Below, in pieces: positions 7,599 through 17,285 of a stretch of 64,000 nucleotides of DNA (positions are counted from its first letter, which is position 1; each line of letters begins with the position of its first letter). The stretch covers positions 1-64,000 of the forward strand of contig NZ_QGSY01000136.1 of NCBI RefSeq assembly GCF_003857035.1, written 5' to 3'. This DNA is from Micromonospora arida (lineage in GTDB: Bacteria > Actinomycetota > Actinomycetes > Mycobacteriales > Micromonosporaceae). The notes under the pieces are model-generated. The model had not been told where the DNA came from and ran no database searches. It worked only from the letters and a program-made list of their open reading frames with translations. The position numbers and the translations under genes are program-made.

Positions 7599-8723
7599 TC
7601 AGCGGCGGATGCCCGCCCAGTCGTGGTGTCGGCGCACGGTGGAGAGGATGAAGTCGACCACGCGTCGGGAGGTGTCGGGCACCTGGTAGTCGACCGGGCA
7701 GGGCACCCCCTCCGCGGCGACCTGCGCCACCATCACCTCGACAGCCTCGACCACGCCCTGCGGGTCCAGGCCGGTCATGATGATGCCGCCGGCGTCGAGC
7801 GCCTCGGGGCGTTCGATCGACTCGCGCAGCGTCACCGCGGGGAAGCCCAGGATGGCGGCCTCCTCGCTGATCGTGCCGCTGTCCGAGAGGGTGCAGTAGG
7901 CCTTCGTCTGCAGATGTACGTAGTCGAGCAGCCCGAACGGGTCGTGGAAGGCGATGCCGTCGAGCCCGGTGGCATCCGGGGCCAGTGCCTCCAGCCGCTT
8001 ACGGGTGCGCGGGTGGGTGGAGACCAGCACCGGGAAGCCCCACCGGTCGCGAACCGCGACCAGGCAGTCCAGCAGCCGCTGGAGCCGGTCGGGGCGATCG
8101 ACGTTCTCCTCCCGGTGCGCGCTGACGAGGAAGTAGCGACCCTGGGCGAGTTCCAGTTGACTCAGGATGGTCGAGCTGGCGATCGGCGTCCGGTAGTGCT
8201 CCAACACCTCCCGCATCGGCGAGCCGGTGTGCAGGATCCGGCGCGGGTGCAACCCTTCGGCGAGCAGGTTTCGCCGTGCGTGTTCGGTGTAGACGAGGTT
8301 GAAGTCGGCCACATGGTCGACCAGGCGCCGGTTGGTCTCCTCCGGCACGTTCAGGTCGAAGCACCGGTTGCCGGCCTCCATGTGGTAGACCGGCACCCTC
8401 ATCCGGCGGGCCATCAGTGCGGCGATGCAGCTGTTGGTGTCACCGAGCACCAGCAGCGCGTCCGGCCGCACCTCGGCGATCGCCGCCTCCATGCCGACAA
8501 GCACCCCGCCGAGGACCCGGCCCAGTGATGAGGTGTCGACGCGGAGGAACCGATCCGGCTCCCGCAGGCGCAACTCCTTGAAGAACACGTCGGACAGGGT
8601 TGTGTCCCAGTTCTGCCCGGTGTGCACCAGCGTGTGATCCACCGTGTCGTCGAGTCGAGCGATCACCCGGGAAAGCCTGATGATCTCGGGTCGGGTGCCG
8701 ACCACCGTCATGATCCGGGTCAT
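7599..8723 (-). CDS. capG: CapG-like UDP-HexNAc 2-epimerase (UDP-L-FucNAc synthesis)
   Basis: A 374-residue protein of the non-hydrolysing UDP-GlcNAc 2-epimerase family (GT-B-like fold). The N-terminal VVGTRPEII, the segments LGDTNS and HMEAGNRCFD, and VSAHREENVD are family landmarks. Position directly after capF- and capE-like genes makes the CapG/WbjD/FnlC role most likely: C2 epimerisation that completes UDP-N-acetyl-L-fucosamine, rather than WecB/ManNAc synthesis. ATG 8723 has agagga upstream; the gap to the preceding capF-like gene is 37 bp. It is the last gene of the three-gene minus-strand operon and ends at a large hairpin. Confidence 0.88.
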   Translation of the reverse strand: MTRIMTVVGTRPEIIRLSRVIARLDDTVDHTLVHTGQNWDTTLSDVFFKELRLREPDRFLRVDTSSLGRVLGGVLVGMEAAIAEVRPDALLVLGDTNSCIAALMARRMRVPVYHMEAGNRCFDLNVPEETNRRLVDHVADFNLVYTEHARRNLLAEGLHPRRILHTGSPMREVLEHYRTPIASSTILSQLELAQGRYFLVSAHREENVDRPDRLQRLLDCLVAVRDRWGFPVLVSTHPRTRKRLEALAPDATGLDGIAFHDPFGLLDYVHLQTKAYCTLSDSGTISEEAAILGFPAVTLRESIERPEALDAGGIIMTGLDPQGVVEAVEVMVAQVAAEGVPCPVDYQVPDTSRRVVDFILSTVRRHHDWAGIRR

Positions 8724-8760
8724 GCCCGTCCTCTCTCTGCTGTCACGTGAGCGGTCGACC

Positions 8761-9888
8761 TCACGCGCTGACCGTCAGTGGCGCCGACGCGGCCGCCTCC
8801 ACCGTCTCGGCCCAGGTGTCCGGCCGGTCCGGGTCGAAGAGCTCGTTGGTCCAGAACATCGTCACCAGTTCGTCCGCGCCGGTGTTCACCAGCTTGTGCA
8901 CCCACATCGTGGGCATGTCGATGAGGGCCGGCTCGGCGCCGCTCACCGGGAACCGCAGCACCTCGGAGTCGCCGACCCGGCGCAGGCTGATCTCGGCCGA
9001 GCCGCGCAGCACCACGAACCGTTCCACCTTCGCCAGATGGAAGTGTTCTCCCCGGGTGATCCCCGGACGGGTGGTGGAGCAGAACGTCTGCCCCGCCCCG
9101 CCGTGTACCTTCACCGTCTCGACCAGTTCGCCACGGGCATCGGCCCGCCGGGGCAGTGTGATCGGGTAGTGCGCCGGGAAGCAGTGCGACCGGTACGTGT
9201 TGAACAGCCGTACGTCGTGCCGGCTCAGCAGGGACGGGATCTCCCCGGTCCGGTACGTCGCGGCCATCCCGGTGAGTCGGTCCGCGAGAGCCTGGACGCC
9301 GATGCGCAGCGCCGGCATGGCCGGATCCCACGATCCGCCGCCTGGCACCCCGATGAGACGCGCCGCGGCGTCGGTGACGTGCACCAGGCTCAGCTCGCGA
9401 TCGGCGTGCACCTCGGGCCGCCCACCCTCGGCGAGCAGCCGGCAGAAGGTCGCCACCGCCGAGTTGTAGTAAGGACGACCGTGCTCGCCGTACAGGTTCG
9501 GCAGCAACACGTCGTCGAGGTCGACGCCGGTGTCTGCCAGCACCCGGGCGGCAGCGGCCTTGGCGTCGCCGTACGGTGTGCCGTTGCCGGACTGCACCGA
9601 GTTGGCGTAGACCACCCGCGCCGGCGGGTCCGCGCAGTGCTTGAGCCCGTCGGCGAGCTGGGCGGCGAGCTGGATGTTGCCGGCGGCGACCTCGGCCGGC
9701 TCTCCACGGTTGACGCCGGCCAGGTGCAGCAGACGGTCGTGGCCGGCGATCTTCGCCGCGGTCACGCCGGGGTCGGCCAGATCGGCGCGGCTGAGCACTG
9801 TCGGCTCCGGCCAGCCGAGCACGCGCAGCAGCACCCGGACGTGCCAGCCGAGAAAGCCGCCGCCACCCGTGACGGCGAACCTCAGCAC
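8761..9888 (-). CDS. capF: CapF-like bifunctional epimerase/reductase
   Basis: A 375-residue two-domain protein. The N-terminal SDR domain has TGGGGFLGWH, and the C-terminal cupin includes the metal-site-like GEHFHLAKVERFVVLRG. This pairing is diagnostic of CapF/FnlB/WbjC: the cupin performs C3 epimerisation and the SDR domain NADPH-dependent C4 reduction of the CapE product, giving UDP-L-6-deoxytalose-NAc. GTG 9888 overlaps the capE-like stop (GTGCTGA, 7 bp), which fixes the start and implies translational coupling. The SDR part lacks an obvious YxxxK but has PYGDAKAAAA at that place. Confidence 0.88.
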   Translation of the reverse strand: MLRFAVTGGGGFLGWHVRVLLRVLGWPEPTVLSRADLADPGVTAAKIAGHDRLLHLAGVNRGEPAEVAAGNIQLAAQLADGLKHCADPPARVVYANSVQSGNGTPYGDAKAAAARVLADTGVDLDDVLLPNLYGEHGRPYYNSAVATFCRLLAEGGRPEVHADRELSLVHVTDAAARLIGVPGGGSWDPAMPALRIGVQALADRLTGMAATYRTGEIPSLLSRHDVRLFNTYRSHCFPAHYPITLPRRADARGELVETVKVHGGAGQTFCSTTRPGITRGEHFHLAKVERFVVLRGSAEISLRRVGDSEVLRFPVSGAEPALIDMPTMWVHKLVNTGADELVTMFWTNELFDPDRPDTWAETVEAAASAPLTVSA

Positions 9889-10922
9889 GCCAACACCGGG
9901 TCCCGCAGGGCCAGCTCCGCCCGCACCTCGGGCAGCGTCTTGAGCAACTCGACAATCTCGGGTACGCCGAGCTGCGGCGCGTTCGACGAGTTGAAGTCTT
10001 CGGTCAGCCCGTCGCCGAACTCTCCCTCGGAAACGTAGAGCGCGTAGTTGAGGTCGCGACCGTCCAGCGGCACCCGGAGAAAGTCCCCGAAGTCCTCGGC
10101 CTGGATGAGTTCCTCCCGGCTGGCCAGCGTCTCGGCCTGCTTCTCGCCGTGCCGTACGCCGATCACATCGAGCTTGGCGGGCACGTCGAAGAGCTGACAC
10201 ACCGCCTCGGCCAGGTCGCCGACGGTGCAGGCCGCCGCCTTACGAATGAAGATGTCACCGGTACGGGCGTGCTGGAACGCATGCTCGACCAGCTCGACGG
10301 AGTCGGCCAACGACATGACGAACCGGGTCATTCCCGGGTCGGTCACGGTGGGCGCCCGGCCCGCCTTGATCTGCTCGATGAAGAGCGGGATCACCGAGCC
10401 ACGCGAGTACATGACATTGCCGTACCGCACGCAGGAGACCGTGGTGGCGCTGTTCGGGTTGTTCCGGGCGTGCGCCTGGACGACCTTCTCCATCATCGCC
10501 TTGCTCATGCCCATCGCGTTCACCGGGTAGACGGCCTTGTCGGTGCTGAGGACCACCACCGAGCCGACACCGTTACGCTCGGCGGCCTCGACGACATTGC
10601 TGCTGCCCAGCACGTTCGTCCGTACCGCCTCAAGTGGGAAGAACTCACACGACGGCACCTGCTTGAGAGCGGCCGCGTGGAAGATGTAGTCGATACCCCG
10701 GCTCGCCTTGAGCACCGAGTCGTAGTCCCGGATGTCCCCGACGTAGTAGCGGACCCGTTCGTCACCGAGCAGCCGACGCATCGCGTCCTGCTTGGCCTCG
10801 TCGCGGCTGAGCACCCGCACCTCGCCGACGCCGCGTGCGAGGAGCCGGCGAACCATGGTCTGGCCGAAGGAACCCGTACCGCCGGTGATGAGCACGCGGC
10901 GTCCGGTGGTCGCGAAAGTCAT
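9882..10922 (-). CDS. capE: CapE-like UDP-GlcNAc inverting 4,6-dehydratase
   Basis: A 346-residue soluble SDR enzyme. The NAD(P)-binding motif ITGGTGSFG is at residues 12-20, and the active-site triad region STDKAVYPVNAMGMSK places Met137 and Lys141 where CapE/FlaA1 enzymes have Met and Lys. The enzyme dehydrates UDP-GlcNAc and inverts C5, the first step to UDP-L-FucNAc. ATG 10922 has a good ribosome binding site (gggagg), so the 43 upstream in-frame codons are left out. It heads the capE-capF-capG operon, divergent from the wzy-like gene. Unlike the CapD-like enzyme encoded at 5543 it lacks membrane segments. Confidence 0.9.
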   Translation of the reverse strand: MTFATTGRRVLITGGTGSFGQTMVRRLLARGVGEVRVLSRDEAKQDAMRRLLGDERVRYYVGDIRDYDSVLKASRGIDYIFHAAALKQVPSCEFFPLEAVRTNVLGSSNVVEAAERNGVGSVVVLSTDKAVYPVNAMGMSKAMMEKVVQAHARNNPNSATTVSCVRYGNVMYSRGSVIPLFIEQIKAGRAPTVTDPGMTRFVMSLADSVELVEHAFQHARTGDIFIRKAAACTVGDLAEAVCQLFDVPAKLDVIGVRHGEKQAETLASREELIQAEDFGDFLRVPLDGRDLNYALYVSEGEFGDGLTEDFNSSNAPQLGVPEIVELLKTLPEVRAELALRDPVLAC

Positions 10923-11384
10923 TGGTCCTCCCGTGTCGTCGATTCGCCGGTCCGCTACCCGACGACTCGACAAAGGAGCCGGGGCATCGCCCACGCATCC
11001 GTCCGGAGCAAGGGCCGTCTCGGCCGGTTGCAGCACCGGGGACAACGACATGTCGGCTCAACAGATACGCGCGTCTCCGCTAAGTCGTCGTAAAGTATGA
11101 CAAAGAAGAAACGACCGCCCCTTTACCGGCGGCCCAACTGACGTCCAATTCATGAAACATCCGAAGTAACGGACCGACCCTTGCTATAACACCCTTACGC
11201 ACTGGTGACGCCCCCATCCGGTACGCCCCCGTCTGCGACCTGGCCTACCCCAGAGGCGACACGTCGTTGGTCATTGCGTGTGCCCACGGACGGCGAGCCT
11301 GGCGGCGCACAGCGGGGACGAGCGGAACGACCACTACCGGGAGGCACCCGGCGGAGCGGACCACTGACGCGGGAGCACAGCTGG
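10923..11384. promoter_or_regulatory. 462-bp divergent intergenic region (capE-like / wzy-like)
   Basis: No gene is supported here. The core, about 11085-11200, is clearly lower in GC than its surroundings and should hold both divergent promoters. I found no convincing -35/-10 pair on either strand; TATAAC at 11185 lacks a partner at the right spacing. The plus-strand frame is open from 11205, but those codons do not look like protein. Confidence 0.4.
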
Positions 11385-12794
11385 ATGAGCACGACAACAC
11401 CAGACCTCACCAAACGTCGATTCGCGCCGCCGTCGGCGTTGCCAGGACCAAACCACAATCCACTGGTCCTGTTCCGTGGCTCCTTGCGGGCCTGGCTGCC
11501 ACTGCTGCTGGCTGGCGGTTGGATGCTGGGGACATTCGGCCTCTTCTGGGCCGGGGCATTGGCGCAGGAGGTACCAAACCCAGGCACGCTGTGGCTGTTC
11601 GTGATGAGCGCTACCGGCGCCTTTGCCGTCGGTTATGTCGCCCAGCTCTTCCGCAGCGATTTTCGGCCGAGGGCCAGCACGACACGGTCCACCGACGTGC
11701 TGCGGGCGCGCCGGCTGGTCCTGGCTGGCGGCATCTACTACGTGCTCTTCGGCCTGGCCCTGTTGTTCGAATACGGGGCGACCGGCCCGGGCAGCATCAT
11801 CGCCAGCCTGCAAGACCCCGCAGGTGCGTACCTCAACAAATTCACTGTCTACCAGCAGCAGGAGGACAACGGACGGACGAACCCGGTCATCCAGGTACTG
11901 ACCCTGCTCGGCGTTCTCGGCACCGCGCTTGTCCCACTGCTGGTCGTCCACTGGCGACGGCTGTCGGGTGGTCTGCGACTGGTCGGGCTGGCGGGCATCG
12001 GGGTCTACAGTCTCTTCTTTCTCTACATCGGCACACTCAAGGGCCTCGGGGACTTCGTCCTGATGATTGCTGCCGGGCTTCTCATCGCCTCGTCGCGAAA
12101 TCGCGACCGCGCCGCACAGAGGGTGAAGCGGCGGCGTGCGACAGTGCTGGTGGCAGTCGTGTTCGCGCTCTTCTGCGCCTACATGATGAGCAGTCAGGCC
12201 GATCGGGTCGACCAGTTCGGCACCCACGACCGCGTCCGTGCCAATCCGACAGTTGAGCGGGTTGCCGGTGAACAGGTCGCTACGGGTCTCGCCGCGCTGG
12301 TGATCTACCCAACCCATGGCTATCTCGGCCTCGCGTACAACCTCGAAACGCCGTTCGTTTGGTCCCACGGGCTGGGCAGCACTCCGGCGATCACCTCGTA
12401 CGGCAGCCAGTACCTCGGCATCGAGGCCGACCAGTACCCGGCCTACCCGGTCCGCACCGAGGGCCGGACCGGATGGCCCGCAGGCATGTACTGGTCGACG
12501 ATCTATCCCTGGTTGGCCTCGGATCTCACCTTCCCGGGAACCGTGCTCTTCATGGCCTTCCTTGGTTGGTTCTTCGCCCGGCTCTGGCGCGAGGTGAACC
12601 TCGCGGGCGGCATCCTGCCGACCTTGATCTTCGTTCAGATGTGTCTGCTCGTCGCCTACATTCCCGCGAACAACCAACTCGGCATGTCGCGCCCGGCGGT
12701 GATCGGTCTCGCCACTCTGCTGTTCCTTTACCTGTGGACCGCCCTCACCCGGAGCGTGAAGGGCTCAGCGCCGCCCGAGCGGGTGCTGCGGTAG
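11385..12794 (+). CDS. Wzy-like oligosaccharide repeat-unit polymerase
   Basis: A 469-residue integral membrane protein with roughly ten to twelve hydrophobic segments and large polar loops, one near residues 275-340 facing the outside. Such proteins diverge too far for firm motif calls. Composition, size and position among flippase, transferases and nucleotide-sugar genes support a Wzy role: joining lipid-linked repeat units outside the membrane. ATG 11385 has gggag ten bases upstream; earlier in-frame codons look non-coding. The 3' end overlaps the convergent glycosyltransferase gene by 30 bp, with no terminator between them. A ligase-like function is the alternative. Confidence 0.7.
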   Translation: MSTTTPDLTKRRFAPPSALPGPNHNPLVLFRGSLRAWLPLLLAGGWMLGTFGLFWAGALAQEVPNPGTLWLFVMSATGAFAVGYVAQLFRSDFRPRASTTRSTDVLRARRLVLAGGIYYVLFGLALLFEYGATGPGSIIASLQDPAGAYLNKFTVYQQQEDNGRTNPVIQVLTLLGVLGTALVPLLVVHWRRLSGGLRLVGLAGIGVYSLFFLYIGTLKGLGDFVLMIAAGLLIASSRNRDRAAQRVKRRRATVLVAVVFALFCAYMMSSQADRVDQFGTHDRVRANPTVERVAGEQVATGLAALVIYPTHGYLGLAYNLETPFVWSHGLGSTPAITSYGSQYLGIEADQYPAYPVRTEGRTGWPAGMYWSTIYPWLASDLTFPGTVLFMAFLGWFFARLWREVNLAGGILPTLIFVQMCLLVAYIPANNQLGMSRPAVIGLATLLFLYLWTALTRSVKGSAPPERVLR

Positions 12795-14093
12795 CTCACC
12801 CTTCCCCGTCGACACGCGGCCATGACGGTGGGTAGCGGTCATCAGTTCGACCAGGAAGGACCGAATCCGCTCGCCCTGTGCCGCAGGCCCCCGCGTCTGT
12901 CGTACGAATGCGGCTCCGGCCCTGCCGATAGCGCCCCTGTCCGCAGGAGACATGGCGAGCACCCGGAGCAGGGCGTCGCGCAGACCCTTGGCGGTGTCGG
13001 ACTCAGCAAAGCAGAGATACGGATCGTAGTCGGCCGGGATGCCGGGCAGCCGGGTGGTCACAACCGGAATGCCGGTGGACAGGTACTCGATGAGCTTCGA
13101 CGGAAACGAGTACCGGACGAACGATTGATCCACCGGCCTCGGATTCACCAGAACCGAGGCGCGAGCGAGGCGCCGCACCAACCCACCGCGGTCAAGCAAC
13201 TCGGGTGGGGCTATCCGGGGGTCTGCCTTCGCCTGCGTCCGCAGCCACTCCTCCAGCTCTCCCCTACCGAACAGGAACAGACGCAGATCGGGATCGTCCA
13301 TGCCGCGGAACGCCTCGACCAGGCGGTCGACGCCGTAGGCCCGAGTGAGGCCGCCGGCATACACCACGTCCCGGAAGCCAGCTACCGGCGCTCGACTCGC
13401 CGCCCAGGGCCCGTCCGCGTCGAGCGAACCAGCGGGGTCAGACGGTGCTGCCTGGGCAGCCGGCGGGTTGCAGATTCCCTCCATGACAAGACGCGGAAGC
13501 GAAGGCGCGAAATCCTCGGCAAGCGCGGCGGTGAGCACCACGACGCCGGAACACCGACGCAGCGCCATGCGGACCAACGAGTGATCCAGCCGGCGCAGCG
13601 CCCGGACGATCCGGCCGTCATCGGGGAGTACCACCCCGGGGGGATCGGTCAGGACGGGTACAACCCGTGCGGAGCCTCGCCATGCGACCAGGGCACCGAA
13701 CCACAGGAAAGGCGTGTGGACGCCGTGGATGAGCAGGACGTCGTCGCCGTGCTGGCGTAACGCGCGCGAACCTGCACGTACGGCCGCCAGGAACCGCGTC
13801 ACGTGTTTCAGGCCGAGCAGATTGACGAAACCCAGCAACTCTCCCTGCACGCCGGCCTGCTCGAACCGCCCTGACCTGAAGCGGATCTGCCGATTCCGTG
13901 GAAAGGTCGACGCGGGGGCCGCGGAGAGCAGTCGTACCGGACATCCTGCCGCGCGAACGCTCTCGACCAGGGCCCATGCGAACGTGTGGGTCTGGGTAGG
14001 CAGGACGACGTCTCGCGCCACGATGTGCTGGAAGAGGTCGTCCGCAACGGTAAAACCCAGCAGTAGTACGTGGGGATGCGGCTTGTCGGTCAC
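12765..14093 (-). CDS. Family 4-like glycosyltransferase
   Basis: A 442-residue GT-B protein. The N-terminal half has the loop HTFAWALVESVRAAGCPVRLL, and the C-terminal donor site includes VVYAGGLTRAYGVDRLVEAF and SFPSKLIEYLSTGIPVVTT. It should add one sugar of the repeat unit on the cytoplasmic face; donor and acceptor are unknown. GTG 14093 has ggaaggag upstream and overlaps the stop of the preceding transferase gene as GTGA, so the two minus-strand genes are co-translated. Its tail overlaps the convergent wzy-like gene by 30 bp. Confidence 0.78.
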   Translation of the reverse strand: MTDKPHPHVLLLGFTVADDLFQHIVARDVVLPTQTHTFAWALVESVRAAGCPVRLLSAAPASTFPRNRQIRFRSGRFEQAGVQGELLGFVNLLGLKHVTRFLAAVRAGSRALRQHGDDVLLIHGVHTPFLWFGALVAWRGSARVVPVLTDPPGVVLPDDGRIVRALRRLDHSLVRMALRRCSGVVVLTAALAEDFAPSLPRLVMEGICNPPAAQAAPSDPAGSLDADGPWAASRAPVAGFRDVVYAGGLTRAYGVDRLVEAFRGMDDPDLRLFLFGRGELEEWLRTQAKADPRIAPPELLDRGGLVRRLARASVLVNPRPVDQSFVRYSFPSKLIEYLSTGIPVVTTRLPGIPADYDPYLCFAESDTAKGLRDALLRVLAMSPADRGAIGRAGAAFVRQTRGPAAQGERIRSFLVELMTATHRHGRVSTGKGELPQHPLGRR

Positions 14094-15223
14094 ACCGCTC
14101 CTTCCAGGATGCGGCGATAGACGCCATCGAGAGACCGGAGCATGACCGGCAGGCTGTATGCGTCCTGCACCACCTTGCGGCCCGTCTCCCCCACGTGTCG
14201 ACGTTCGGCAGCGTCGGAGAGCAACGGCCCGAGGGCTCCGGCGAACGCCTCCGGATCTCCGGCCCTGACGAGGTGACCACCGCCCTGACGGAGCACCTCG
14301 ACGTTGCCACCAACGGCCGAGGCCACGACGGGCAGCGCGTGCGCCATTGCCTCCAACAAGGCGTTGGACAGGTTCTCGTGCAGGGTGGGGAAGACGAAAA
14401 CATCAGCGGCCGAGAGAAGGTCCGGCACGTCGAGCCGATTGCCGAGCAGCCGTACCTCGGTACCGGGCACGCCGGACAGGGCCTGGGCGATCCCGACCCG
14501 GTCCGGCCCGTCGCCGGCGACCAGCAGGACCCGAGGGCCAGCCTGCGGTGGCAGTCGGCGCAGCGCGTCCGCCAGGACCCCGAATCCCTTGTCCCAGTTC
14601 AACCGCGCTACCGCGATCATGACCAGGTCGTCGTGGGCCAAACCGAGGTCGGCGCGTCGGCCGTTCCTCGCATCTGCGTCGACATGGGCGGGTAGCGGAA
14701 CCCCGTTGGGAATCACGCCGACGAACTTGTCCTCGTACGCTCGCAGGAAACTCCGGCCCGCGGCATACTCACACACGGTGGCGAAGTGGCTGGCCATCCG
14801 CAGAGTGGACGGCTCAGCACCGTGGGCCAGCATCGCGCGACGCCACGTGTGGCCGCCGTGTTTCAGGTCCCGCACGGTGCCGTGCACGGTGACCAGGATC
14901 CGTGGGCAGCCGGCCATCCGGGCGGCGAGCACCCCGTGAAATCCCTCGTTCTGCAGGCCGCGCACGTGCACCAGGTCGGGACGTACCCGGCGCAGGAGTC
15001 GCGTCCATTGACGCAACAGGGGCACGTTGAGGCCACCGTTGCCGCCGAACTGATGCATGCGGACGAACTCGTACTGCTCACTCAACGCTGAGTCCAGCAC
15101 CCGCCGCACGGCGGTCAGTGGCCCGTTGGCACCAGGCGTGCCGGCCGAATGCTGCACAACGATCGGCCGTGCCCGCACGGGCCGCGCACTCGGGCTCTGG
15201 TCGATCCGCCTGGCTGGTTTCAC
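14090..15223 (-). CDS. Family 4 glycosyltransferase
   Basis: A 377-residue GT-B enzyme. The acceptor half has PDLVHVRGLQNEGFHG; the donor half has MIAVARLNWDKGFGVLADAL and the EX7E motif in HENLSNALLEAMA. The frame runs further upstream to 15451, but that part crosses the AT-richer divergent spacer and has no family resemblance. GTG 15223, with tggag five bases upstream, is preferred; GTG 15229 is the alternative. It is the first gene of a two-gene minus-strand unit and ends by GTGA overlap with the next glycosyltransferase gene. Confidence 0.8.
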   Translation of the reverse strand: MKPARRIDQSPSARPVRARPIVVQHSAGTPGANGPLTAVRRVLDSALSEQYEFVRMHQFGGNGGLNVPLLRQWTRLLRRVRPDLVHVRGLQNEGFHGVLAARMAGCPRILVTVHGTVRDLKHGGHTWRRAMLAHGAEPSTLRMASHFATVCEYAAGRSFLRAYEDKFVGVIPNGVPLPAHVDADARNGRRADLGLAHDDLVMIAVARLNWDKGFGVLADALRRLPPQAGPRVLLVAGDGPDRVGIAQALSGVPGTEVRLLGNRLDVPDLLSAADVFVFPTLHENLSNALLEAMAHALPVVASAVGGNVEVLRQGGGHLVRAGDPEAFAGALGPLLSDAAERRHVGETGRKVVQDAYSLPVMLRSLDGVYRRILEGAV

Positions 15224-15340
15224 TGACACTCCATCGTCGACCAGGGGCCATCGGCGGCGCGCCCCGACCTCCGTAACCGTCTCGGTGCGTACAGTAACAC
15301 CGGCATTAGGCGCCAAAAGCCTGAGACACGCTTTATACGA

Positions 15341-16654
15341 ATGGAAAGCATGAAAAGCTACGAGACCCTCACCTCTGCAGCTCAGCCGACCATTGCCCCG
15401 ATGGAGCCCGTTCCACGAGTCGTCATGCTGGCGGCGTATCGGTTCCCGCACGGTGACGCGATGTCGAACCGACTGCTCCAGTTGGCCCGCTCCGCCACCC
15501 CTCCAGGTGCGTCAACCCTGATCATCAATGACTGGCCCGGGAACGACCGCCAGCCGGAATCGGTCGCCCTGCCACCCGAGCTGCGGCTGATCACGCTCTC
15601 CGCTGCTGGCGGAGGCGGCCGATTCCGTCGATGGGCGCACCGACAGAGCCGCCCCCTGCGCGTGCTCAGGGCCCTGCGACAAGCGGGGATACCCACCGGC
15701 GACCTCACCGGGGTCTGCATTCCACTCGGGTTGTGGAACCTGAGCACCTGGACCGTGCTGCGGCTGACGCTGCGCTGCCCGTTGACGGTTGACGTGCTCG
15801 AACGGCACGACCCGGCACAGTTTCGCCACGGGCGACTGGCGCCCTACTTCATCCGGCACCGGTGGCACTCGTTTCTCGCTGCGCGGTTGGCTGATCGGGT
15901 CATCGCGATCTCCACGACGCTGCAACGACGCTTCGCACGGTCGGATCGCGCCACCCTGGTCGTTCCGCCACAGGTCGACTGCGCCGACTACGACCAGCCG
16001 GCGCCGTCGTCACTGCAGGGCGGTCTGCGGTTGCTGTACGCCGGCACCGCGGGGTCCAAGGATCATCTCGCGGGCGTGCTGGAGGGCATCCGTCGGCTGC
16101 CGGAGACGGATCGCCAACGGGTGCGGCTGACAATAGCCGGAATGACCCAGGAGCAGGCCACCGCCGTGTCCGACCTGGACGGCAAGGCGGTGGCGGACCT
16201 CGGCGACCAACTCGTTTTTCTGGGCCGGGTGTCGCGCGACCGGGTTCTCGCCGAACTGCGCGCGGCGCACTTCTCGGTGCTGATCCGGCCCCCTGGGGGC
16301 TACGCGGAGGCGGGCTTTCCGTCGAAGGTTCCAGAGAGCCTGGCCGCCGGCTGCCCGGTTCTACTCAACCACACCAGCGATCTGGCGACGTACATCAGCG
16401 ATGGCCGAGAAGGCATCGTGCTGGCGGGGCCGGGCGCCGATGACGTCCGGGAGGGTCTCCGGCGGGCACTCGCCCTGGATGACGCACAGTGGTGGCAGAT
16501 GAGCCACTCTGCCCGTGAACGGGCCTCAGCGTTCGACTACCGCGCCTGGGCACCGACGGTCAGCGCGTTCGTGACCGGTCGCGCCACTGTCCGGAGCGGC
16601 CAGGACCACGCGGGCGGCCAACCGGCCGTCGCTCCACGACGGAGCGGTGAGTAA
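15341..16654 (+). CDS. Glycosyltransferase, GT-B fold
   Basis: A 437-residue protein. The first part (VVMLAAYRFPHGDAMSNR) resembles the start of GT4 enzymes that act on polysaccharide intermediates. The C-terminal half has LRLLYAGTAGSKDHLAGVL and GFPSKVPESLAAGCPVLL, the nucleotide-sugar site. ATG 15341 and ATG 15350 are both possible and neither has an ideal ribosome binding site. It is divergent from the transferase gene at 14090 across a short AT-richer spacer (15224-15340) and convergent with the acyltransferase gene 10 bp away. Sugar specificity is unknown. Confidence 0.75.
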   Translation: MESMKSYETLTSAAQPTIAPMEPVPRVVMLAAYRFPHGDAMSNRLLQLARSATPPGASTLIINDWPGNDRQPESVALPPELRLITLSAAGGGGRFRRWAHRQSRPLRVLRALRQAGIPTGDLTGVCIPLGLWNLSTWTVLRLTLRCPLTVDVLERHDPAQFRHGRLAPYFIRHRWHSFLAARLADRVIAISTTLQRRFARSDRATLVVPPQVDCADYDQPAPSSLQGGLRLLYAGTAGSKDHLAGVLEGIRRLPETDRQRVRLTIAGMTQEQATAVSDLDGKAVADLGDQLVFLGRVSRDRVLAELRAAHFSVLIRPPGGYAEAGFPSKVPESLAAGCPVLLNHTSDLATYISDGREGIVLAGPGADDVREGLRRALALDDAQWWQMSHSARERASAFDYRAWAPTVSAFVTGRATVRSGQDHAGGQPAVAPRRSGE

Positions 16655-16664
16655 CGCAGCACGA

Positions 16665-17285
16665 TCAGACCGTCGGCTCGGCTGGAGCCGGCGGTCTGCG
16701 TGTCCCGTTGTCGCCCCTCGGTGTCGCCGGCACCGTCCGGTGGTCGCGCGGGCCCGATACGCCGTAGATCTCGCGGATCACGGCAGCCTTCTCCTGAGCC
16801 GGCAGGTGGCCACAGCCGAGTGACTTGGCCTTCATCGCGGCGAGGTACTCGTCCGTGCTTCGGAGAACGCGGGCGGGTACGCCGGCGGCGACACTGCCGT
16901 CCGGAACGTCACGGGTCACGACCGAGCCAGCCCCGATGATGCACCGATTCCCGATTCGCACACCCGGCATGATGATCGATCGCACACCTATGTAGACGTC
17001 GTCGCCGATACTGATCGGCGCGGTCCATTCAAGATCGGGATGTTCTCTGCGCAGAATGAGAGTGCCACCGTCGTGAGTGAGGAACTGCACCCCGGCCGTG
17101 ATGTAGACATTGTCGCCCAAGGTGATCAGCCATGGCTCAGAGCCGAACATGCTCCGGTTGACGCCGTAGAAGCGCACCCGTCCGCGCATGTTCACCCCGA
17201 TCGAACGCGCGAACTCTTCCGGATCACGGGCCGCCGCTCGCCGATCACGCAGGGCTGCGACGATGCCGCGGAGTGTACTCACCAT
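16665..17285 (-). CDS. Hexapeptide-repeat (CatB/WbbJ-like) acyltransferase
   Basis: A 206-residue left-handed beta-helix acyltransferase. Imperfect hexapeptide repeats run from ITLGDNVYITAGV through ISIGDDVYIGVRSIIMPG to IIGAGSVVTRDVPDG, followed by VAAGVPARVL, typical of sugar O-acetyltransferases. His in FLTHDGG is a candidate catalytic base. It probably acetylates a repeat-unit sugar or an amino sugar. ATG 17285 lies inside the end of the flippase gene (41-bp overlap) with a ggag nearby; GTG 17282 is equally possible. The tail after residue 185 is Pro/Arg-rich. Confidence 0.82.
   Translation of the reverse strand: MVSTLRGIVAALRDRRAAARDPEEFARSIGVNMRGRVRFYGVNRSMFGSEPWLITLGDNVYITAGVQFLTHDGGTLILRREHPDLEWTAPISIGDDVYIGVRSIIMPGVRIGNRCIIGAGSVVTRDVPDGSVAAGVPARVLRSTDEYLAAMKAKSLGCGHLPAQEKAAVIREIYGVSGPRDHRTVPATPRGDNGTRRPPAPAEPTV

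Noticed and set aside
11205-11384. Longer N-terminus of the Wzy-like protein
   Set aside because: The upstream codons are Pro/Thr/Arg-rich non-coding sequence, whereas ATG 11385 is preceded by gggag and directly precedes the first membrane region.
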